From positions 1-15,025 of the forward strand of contig JALLPB010000853.1 in the NCBI GenBank assembly GCA_036939975.1: a stretch of 15,025 nt of DNA, given 5' to 3'. The translations under genes were made by a program, and so were the position numbers. Under the pieces are notes generated by a model. The model was not told the DNA's origin, searched no databases, and saw nothing but the letters and a program-made list of their open reading frames with translations. Numbering within the stretch: the first letter of the stretch is position 1; each line of letters begins with the position of its first letter. This document shows positions 1 to 6,600 of this stretch, piece by piece. This stretch comes from Cyclostephanos tholiformis (taxonomy: Eukaryota > Bacillariophyta > Thalassiosirophyceae > Thalassiosirales > Thalassiosiraceae).

Positions 1-304
1 GCGAAGCCGGACACCGTCTTCTGAAAACGGTATTTGCCTAACAAAATTACAGCCTAACCCCACAACTACCATTTTCGGCATCACCATCGTCAGATATTAC
101 AAGCCCTGGTATTAGCGTTCAGCAAACAAATAACATCAAGCAAAACAGAATTATTTATTTTTCCCCCTTAACTCCCAGTACATCCCTACAATATTTTACA
201 GAGAAGTAAAGCAAAACTCCAATTCCCTTACCCCTGAATAAGATGTGTCACCTGATTTGCAATGCACTCAACCCTTATTATTTAGGGCTCTATATCGTCA
301 CATT
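1..304 (+). other. Leader (5' UTR) of the retroelement, possibly incomplete
   Basis: No open frame of note lies here, apart from the first 60 bases of the frame-0 stretch that begins at ATG 243. A stop codon at 239-241 closes the frame of the acidic ORF just upstream, so that ORF cannot begin earlier than 242, and its first ATG is at 305. The ATG at 243 opens frame 0 (the ORF1 frame). No promoter motif, ribozyme core or terminal repeat was recognised. Confidence 0.4.
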
Positions 305-964
305 ATGCCTCAGTCTACTCCACTGGCAGCTTACAACCCAACTCCTGACCCAGCCCCCCCCCTTTCCAAGAGTTCCCCCGGCCGCCGTACTGCCTGGTCC
401 ACTGCCCGCATCAAGCAGTTTCAAGCCGACAAAAAGCGAAAGATTCTCCTTTGCAAGCGGGCTCTTCTACATCTACAGGAAGTGGAGCGACAGCAACAAG
501 GGAAGCAGCGACGCAGCGTACGTCTCTACATCAAACGTTGTAATCTCGCACGAGGACCAGAAGCGAAACCCTTTTGTTCGTGTGTCCTCTTCGGAGAAGA
601 AGGCTACTTCATTGACAGAACTGAACAAACGGAAGGCCCGTCCGAAGGATTCCGAATCGTCGTACACGACGGGGAAGACAAACCCGACTGCGACGACTCG
701 AAAACCGCAGAGGAGGCAACCAACGAAGACCTCGATATCAACGACGAAGAGGACAGCGACGATAGCAGTGCAGAAGAAGAACTATTCAGACAAATCGAGA
801 GCAACATTAGCAACAAGCAAGAGAAAGACTCAGAAGCCACAGAGGAAGCAGAAGACGAAGACTTCGACATTGCCAACAAAGACGACAGCGATAACTTCAA
901 CGACAAAGACGACAGTGAAAACAGTGACAACTCAGACGTCGAGCACGCCTTTGCAGATTATTGA
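305..964 (+). CDS. Acidic, repeat-containing protein at the 5' end of the retroelement (function unknown)
   Basis: This frame encodes 219 aa from ATG 305 to TGA at 962-964. The N-terminal third is basic and Pro/Ser-rich (MPQSTPLAAYN, then GRRTAWSTARIKQFQADKKRK). The C-terminal half is Asp/Glu/Ser-rich with internal repeats: AEEATNEDLDI at about 710 is echoed by TEEAEDEDFDI at about 838. Differences between those copies are mostly at third codon positions in this frame (GAG/GAA, GAT/GAC, ATC/ATT), which suggests this frame, and not the overlapping ORF1 frame, is the protein-coding one. After the TGA the same frame stays open to TAG at 1157-1159, with a further repeat (LFEQIESN matching LFRQIESN), 22 nt before the ORF1 ATG. 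The TGA is therefore probably a nonsense change in this copy or a recoded codon. The track start at 245 is GTG; ATG 305 is preferred. I do not recognise the family. Confidence 0.5.
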   Translation: MPQSTPLAAYNPTPDPAPPLSKSSPGRRTAWSTARIKQFQADKKRKILLCKRALLHLQEVERQQQGKQRRSVRLYIKRCNLARGPEAKPFCSCVLFGEEGYFIDRTEQTEGPSEGFRIVVHDGEDKPDCDDSKTAEEATNEDLDINDEEDSDDSSAEEELFRQIESNISNKQEKDSEATEEAEDEDFDIANKDDSDNFNDKDDSENSDNSDVEHAFADY

Positions 965-1159
965 CTCGCTATCGAGGAATATCAAGATTCGAGTGACAGC
1001 GAAGAAGCTCACTGGGATAGTGACGACAACCAGTCCACTAGGTATAGTTACCACGGCTACAGTATCGCAGAAAAAGACCTTTTCGAACAAATCGAGAGCA
1101 ATACTAACAACGAACAAGAGAATAAAGAGGCATACGTCAGTGCTAAGTGGGAAGACTAG
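965..1159 (+). pseudogene. In-frame continuation of the acidic ORF after a TGA stop
   Basis: The frame of the acidic ORF continues after the stop at 962-964 with 64 codons of the same character (YQDSSDSEEAHWDSDD, then the LFEQIESN repeat) and ends in KWED and TAG at 1157-1159. The matching composition and the repeat of a motif found before the stop indicate one original protein of about 284 aa, interrupted by a single premature stop, unless TGA is read through. The end of this segment 22 nt before ATG 1182 fits a compact ORF boundary. Confidence 0.45.
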
Positions 1160-1181
1160 AAATAAATCTACTCCCATCAAT

Positions 1182-3446
1182 ATGAGCATGATAACGACAC
1201 GGTCAGGCAAAGCTAATATTGGTCTGATGCAAATGGAAGAGTTGCGACTGAAAAACAAAGCTATCAACGACAAGAAGAGGGAAGAGGAGGCAGCCAAGCA
1301 GCGAGGGAAGGATAGCGAGGAGGCCAGTAAGAAAGCGGCAACTATAACACCACGGAATCTCCTTGACTCGATGAATAGGGATAAGATCCAAATAACTCCT
1401 GACGTGGAAGATGAAGAGGACGATCTTGAGGTAGCAGCTCTTATGGAATTCGAGACAACTGAGAAGCAGCACGGAGATACAGATACGTCCAAGATGTCAC
1501 CTGTAAAAAAGAGGAGCAAAGGAAAGCGCAACAGCTCGTCCCGGCCTCGACTCACGGCAACTAATCTCCCCACAACTGGCAACACTATCAATAGCGTCGT
1601 GGCAAAATCGACCAGCTGTCTCAACGAGACAATCTATCAACATCCCCGCGTGGTCTTAGAGCATGCAATTTTGCGAAAAAGTGATAAAGCATTCGAGGAG
1701 TTTACTCAAGCATTAATGGCTTTTATCACTAATGCGCAGATGGTCGATCCCAAGTTCATTATCAATCCAATTAAGAAGTCGTCTAATGAAAAGAGTATCA
1801 GCAACAAGTCAGAGATTTCACCCAACATGACCAAGCTGGGCACCCATATAAAGATATCGGGAAACGGTAATGCCTTCAATAAAAAGAAAATCTGGGGAAA
1901 TCAGGCCACCGAGCGCAAGAGCAGGAAGTCAAATAAGGAGGAATTCCGAGATCCGGTGGTATATTTCTCGATGGTNAATCAGGCCACCGAGCGCAAGAGC
2001 AGGAAGTCAAATAAGGAGGAATTCCGAGATCCGGTGGTATATTTCTCGATGGTTATTTCTACCGAGGTGGATCCCCTCGAGCTCATCGACCGGGTGACAC
2101 ACGAGTGGTCAAGATTAAACGGGACGCGCTTGCAGGTGAAAGACCTTCAATCCATTAGCAGTGAGACCGTTGTCACCTTCTTTAAGATGTCGACTGCAAC
2201 CCCAAAAAACGTGATACTCGCGGAACTCACCAAAATCCTACTTGAAGCACAGAACCGCAGCAGAAACGACTACACAAGGACGGATTATATTTTTGATTAC
2301 ACGGCCCATGACTTTACTCTTGACGAAGGAATAGGGATGGGGCAATCGTTACCCCCTATGAACCTAAGGGTACAGACCGCGCTACTACGAGGGCAAGAAG
2401 TGACGGCGTTCAATAAACTAAGTCATCACGCTCAACAAGCCCGGAAAAGCTGGCATTTGGAAGTGGACTCGAGATATGCAAAGAAGATGAAGGCTTTAGT
2501 AGAGTGCGCGAAAGCATACGGATGCGTAGAAGAAATGTGGGGCCCGCACGCTCATCTCAGCGAAGTCACTGACGCCTCATCAACGGCGCGTGAAGCTAAA
2601 CGGCAGGTGGAGGTCGCTCAAGCGCATACGAACTATCAACTGTCCATGGTTGCGGAAGAACTCATCGGAGTAATCAATCTCGACGAGCCCATCGCTATTA
2701 CTCACCCGGAGAACGGAAAAGAAATCGGGCAGCTTTCTCTCAGGACAGCTCTACTTAACTATCTTAAGATGAGGGACGGACATCCAATGATTGCAGAGGT
2801 CCATCAAGAGGACATCTGTAAACCCACTCACGTTATAGTTCCCCAAACAGAGGAAGCTGAGCGTATGATAGGAATGATGAACAAAAACCTCCCAGCATTC
2901 ATCTATCACATGCTCCTCGAGATTGATTTTACTGAGGAGATAATTAAACAGCTTCTCCAGAAATCATGCGAGACGTCGCTCGTTTCCCAGATCCCACAGT
3001 GCAAGTGGCACCCAGGAACTCGTACCCTCACGACTCCTGAGGAAGAACTCAAGAGCAAAGCTGTGAAGGCGCTAGAAAGTGCTGCATGGTTCAAAGATGA
3101 ATTCGGTATACTCAAAAAGGGCCCGAAGCAGATGCAGGCGATCCCTCAGGAGGAGCAATTCAACTTAGGTGGGAGCTCTTCCATTAAGACTATACACGAC
3201 CGGCACCAGCACCAACCCACGTCCATCCTAAGAAAAACAACAACTACCACGCTTCTGGACACTAACCCCAAAGATGCAGAAATTGATCTCACCAAGGAGG
3301 GTAGCAGCAGCAGTACCGGGGACTCCGCATCCCAAACGAGCATGTCTTCTGACGAGGAAGACGATCGAAGCTCGGGCGACGAAGGGTCGCGCTCCAAAAC
3401 CTCAGACACAGACTGCGAGGAAACGAGCGCGACCGGCAGCGGATAG
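1182..3446 (+). CDS. Retroelement ORF1, Gag-position protein of a diatom-type family
   Basis: Frame 0 is open from 243 to 3446 (1067 aa), but 243-1181 overlaps the acidic ORF and reads as Thr/Lys/Arg-rich shadow sequence, so I place the start at ATG 1182 (or 1188), giving about 754 aa. From there the protein has a basic/coiled-coil-like charged stretch (EELRLKNKAINDKKREEEAA), then a conserved-looking core starting near 1950 with DPVVYFSM, EVDPLELIDRVTHEWSRLNG and RLQVKDLQSISSETVVTFF. A helical part around 2400-2950 and a Ser/Asp/Glu-rich tail follow. I recall this core from many predicted proteins in diatom genomes; its role is probably nucleic-acid binding or RNP formation (inference from position). 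No CCHC zinc knuckle is visible. A 26-codon in-frame duplication around N 1976 is probably an assembly artefact. The end overlaps the ORF2 frame by 94 nt. Confidence 0.7.
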   Translation: MSMITTRSGKANIGLMQMEELRLKNKAINDKKREEEAAKQRGKDSEEASKKAATITPRNLLDSMNRDKIQITPDVEDEEDDLEVAALMEFETTEKQHGDTDTSKMSPVKKRSKGKRNSSSRPRLTATNLPTTGNTINSVVAKSTSCLNETIYQHPRVVLEHAILRKSDKAFEEFTQALMAFITNAQMVDPKFIINPIKKSSNEKSISNKSEISPNMTKLGTHIKISGNGNAFNKKKIWGNQATERKSRKSNKEEFRDPVVYFSMXNQATERKSRKSNKEEFRDPVVYFSMVISTEVDPLELIDRVTHEWSRLNGTRLQVKDLQSISSETVVTFFKMSTATPKNVILAELTKILLEAQNRSRNDYTRTDYIFDYTAHDFTLDEGIGMGQSLPPMNLRVQTALLRGQEVTAFNKLSHHAQQARKSWHLEVDSRYAKKMKALVECAKAYGCVEEMWGPHAHLSEVTDASSTAREAKRQVEVAQAHTNYQLSMVAEELIGVINLDEPIAITHPENGKEIGQLSLRTALLNYLKMRDGHPMIAEVHQEDICKPTHVIVPQTEEAERMIGMMNKNLPAFIYHMLLEIDFTEEIIKQLLQKSCETSLVSQIPQCKWHPGTRTLTTPEEELKSKAVKALESAAWFKDEFGILKKGPKQMQAIPQEEQFNLGGSSSIKTIHDRHQHQPTSILRKTTTTTLLDTNPKDAEIDLTKEGSSSSTGDSASQTSMSSDEEDDRSSGDEGSRSKTSDTDCEETSATGSG
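1899..2053 (+). repeat. Identical 77-bp direct repeat flanking a single N (probable unmerged assembly overlap)
   Basis: Bases 1899-1975 and 1977-2053 are identical over 77 bp and are separated only by N at 1976. The 77 bp plus N equals 78 nt, so the ORF1 frame survives with 26 extra codons and one X. Two contig ends overlapping by 77 bp and joined across a token gap would produce exactly this. A real tandem duplication is possible, but the N exactly at the junction argues against it. Confidence 0.9.
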
Positions 3447-3679
3447 TCGGCGCCAGCTACCCCTCCTTACTCACGGGAGGGGCACAGCGCGCAGCGTCGA
3501 GTGAGAGGGGAAACGATCCAAATTCGAGACGACGCACGAATGGATCAGGGGGCAATACTGCTCGGGGTCGACACAATCGTTCCAGGGCAAGTAATTTTCG
3601 TAGGAGCAGTGAGCTAAAACAAGTTCTTAGATTAATTGATGAAAATGGGGATGTACGCACGGTGAGGCGAAAGGGACGT
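3353..3679 (+). other. Open extension of the ORF2 frame upstream of its first ATG, overlapping ORF1
   Basis: The ORF2 frame has no stop between the TGA at 3350-3352 and the ORF2 ATG at 3680, a run of 109 codons. It overlaps the last 94 nt of ORF1 (to 3446) in the -1 frame and contains no ATG. The translation is Arg/Ser/Asn-rich, and its last part (SSELKQVLRLIDENGDVRTV) looks like genuine protein that continues smoothly into ORF2. Expression could be by -1 frameshift or stop-restart from ORF1; no convincing slippery heptamer was found. Confidence 0.5.
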
Positions 3680-6600
3680 ATGAACAATACTAGCCATTCC
3701 TCTGTCCTTGAAGCCTTGTCACATCGTGCGTCAAGTTTTTGTGGGAAAACCCGGACACAAAATGAGGCAACACGACGTTTATCCATGATCGACGAGACGG
3801 GAACGCTAGATTTGTCCGGGTTAAACTTATTTAATGAAAATAATGCATTACAAAAAGAAATGAAGGAGACGTATGATATACCTGTCCTGGAGGAAGTCCT
3901 CCAAGTCCACGGCTTCGCGCCACCAAAGAAAACAGCGGGTACTGTCCGCCTAATCTACGAGAATGTCAACGGAATCAATACAAGGCTTTGCAAGAATGAG
4001 AAAGTAGAGAGGATGAAAGAGCTTCACGATGAACTTGAAATCGATGTTGCGGCATATTGCGAACACAAGATCAACTACAGGCACAAGATGAATACAAACG
4101 GTTTTAACCAGCTGTTTAAGGGAGGGGAGGCGGCAATACAGTCTATCACAGCACACAATGTTCAGGAAAATGTCGGAAAGATTCAACAAGGTGGAACCAG
4201 CCTGATACTTTTCGGACATCTCACTCAACTGCTAGATAAAAACGAAAGCGGAAAAGATCCCACGGGGTTAGGTAGATGGTCGGTGATGACACTTCAAGGG
4301 GAAGGCGTGCGAACACGCATAATCTGTGGCTACAACCCATGCGGAAACAGAAAGACAAACAGTAGCACATCTTATCAACAGCAAAGGAGATTTTTTATTA
4401 CCACACAACAAGATCTTACTTGCCCTCGAAAGAGGTTCCACGACGACCTCACAGCTCAGCTAACCAAATGGCGTGAGGAAGGCGACCGCTTGATTGTTTG
4501 CATGGATGCAAATGAAGATATTTACCGCAAATCGATTGGGCGAACGCTAACCAGTAGAGATGGTTTAGACATGCGGGAGGTAGTCGGGGATTTCACTGGC
4601 AAAAAGCTTGGTGCCACATTCTTTCGAGGAAGCAAGCCGATCGATGGAGTTTGGGCAACACAGGATCTTAACGTAACTCATGCATGCGTAATGCCAGCAG
4701 GTTATGGCGTTGGCGATCACCGCATGTTTATTGTTGATATACAAGAACTGAGCGTGGTCGGCACAACCCCCTTCAAAGTACATCAACACGCTGCGAGGAG
4801 ATTGAACACCAAAGTTTCAAGCGGAGCGACGAAGAAATACGTCGAAAGGCTAGAGAGAAACCTCCAAAAACATCGTCTAATTGAAAAACTGGATACGATA
4901 CAAAGGAGAGGTATCAACTGTCAAGACATCGCTCAGCGGGAATTAAATAAGATCGATCGGCAAAGTAAAGAACTCATGTTAAATGCTGAAAGGAAGTGTC
5001 GACGTATCAAATCCGGACGCATCCCTTTTTCCCCAGAGGCGGCCCTATGGATTAGACGCACACAGGTGTACCGGTCGCTAGTTAGATATCACGACGGGCT
5101 TATACGAAATCGCGGAAATTTAAAAAGAACAGCGCGGCGTTGCGGTATTGAACGTTGCTTTGCACTAACAATAGAGGACGTCCTCCTGAGATTGAAGGTG
5201 TGCCTACAGCAATGCGATTATTACAGAAAGAACGGCAAACACTATCGGCGCACGCATCTCTATGACTGTCTCTCACGTGCACGTGACAAGGAGGATAGTG
5301 CGAAGGAGAAGGAGATCCTAGAGATAATTCAGAGAGAGAAAGACAGAAGCTTCTGGCGACGTATAAACTGGGTGATGGGGAAGTCCCGAAACGGCTCGGT
5401 ACGACGGGTTCTGGTGGAAAATGAGGAGGAAGGTACTCTCACCGAGCACGTCACACAGGAAAAGATTGAGGAAGCGATCTTCGATAACATCCATCGTAAG
5501 CGCTTTTTTCTTGCTGAAGCTGCTCCGGCGTGTAAGGGTCAATTACGTGGAATTTTTGGTTACAATGCAGCCACGGTCACAGCTGAGCGAATATTAGACG
5601 GCAATTACACATTCCCTGATGACTTCGATAAAGCCACTAGGGAGATTTGTGAAGAATGCGCGCGAATACGACTCAAAGTGCCAAAAAACTCAATCAATTT
5701 ATCCATTAATAGCACCGACTGGAAATTGCAATGGCGAGGAAAACGTGAAGCCACATCATCCTCGGAATCCGGTCTGCATTTTGGCCATTATATATCGGGT
5801 TGTATGTCAGACCAAATTTCCTATTTTCACGCACTCAAATCCACTCTCGTCATCAACAAAGGGATTGTCCTGGACCGGTGGGCGCGAGGCCTGTCAGTTA
5901 TGCTGGAAAAGTTGTTCGGATGCGCACTGATAACAAAACTTCGGTCGATCCTTTTAATGGAGGCTGATTTTAACGCCACGAACAAAATTGTTTATGGCAA
6001 TCGAATGTTACACAAGGTACGACAATACAATCTAATGCCGGAAGAGATCTACAGCGAGAAGAATCGTCTCGCTGATGACGGCACGCTCGTGAAGGTCCTT
6101 TTTTACGACATTGTCCGACAATCACGACTCCCTGCCGGGATCAGTGCCGTCGATGCGGATAACTGTTATGACCGCATTGCCCACCCGATTGCATCTTTAG
6201 TTTTTCAAGCACTAGGGGTTAAAAAAGAAGCTTGTGAATCAATATTTACCACGATACAGGATATGAAATTCTTCCTCCGGACTGGTTTTGGTGACTCGAA
6301 AGAGTATGCGAGCGCATCGGGGGAGATTAAGACACAAGGCATGTGCCAAGGGAACGGAGCGGCCCCGGCAGGATGGACCGCAGACAGTATTGCAATGATC
6401 CGGGCGCACAAACGGAAAGGGCACGGATTACGCCTAAGGACCCCCATCACAAATAAATCTATACACCTCGCGGGGACTTTGTTTGTCGATGACACAGATG
6501 TGGAGCATTTTCACCTGAATAAATCTGAAACAAGGGAGGAAGTTCACCGGGCGCTGCAAGACAGTATTATCAATTGGGGCCGGCTCCTCATTGCCAATGG

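Noticed and set aside
1..304. Ribozyme (HDV-like or hammerhead) or LTR at the element 5' end
   Set aside because: No hammerhead core or HDV-like pairing was found, and no matching repeat exists at the 3' side.
243..1181. Frame-0 extension of ORF1 from ATG 243 (about 313 residues, Thr/Lys/Arg-rich)
   Set aside because: It overlaps the acidic frame, whose repeats are better preserved at protein level. A Lys/Thr-rich reading is what a +1 shift of Asp/Glu codons produces, and hydrophilic proteins naturally lack T at codon position 2, so no stops arise. It cannot be excluded, since both frames are open.
604..1624. Minus-strand open frames rich in Ser/Leu (604-930, 932-1624)
   Set aside because: They are reverse-complement shadows of Asp/Glu/Lys-rich coding sequence on the + strand.
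3353..3446. A classical -1 slippery heptamer in the ORF1/ORF2 overlap
   Set aside because: The best candidate (CCAAAACC near 3394) is in the wrong phase for X-XXY-YYZ slippage from the ORF1 frame.
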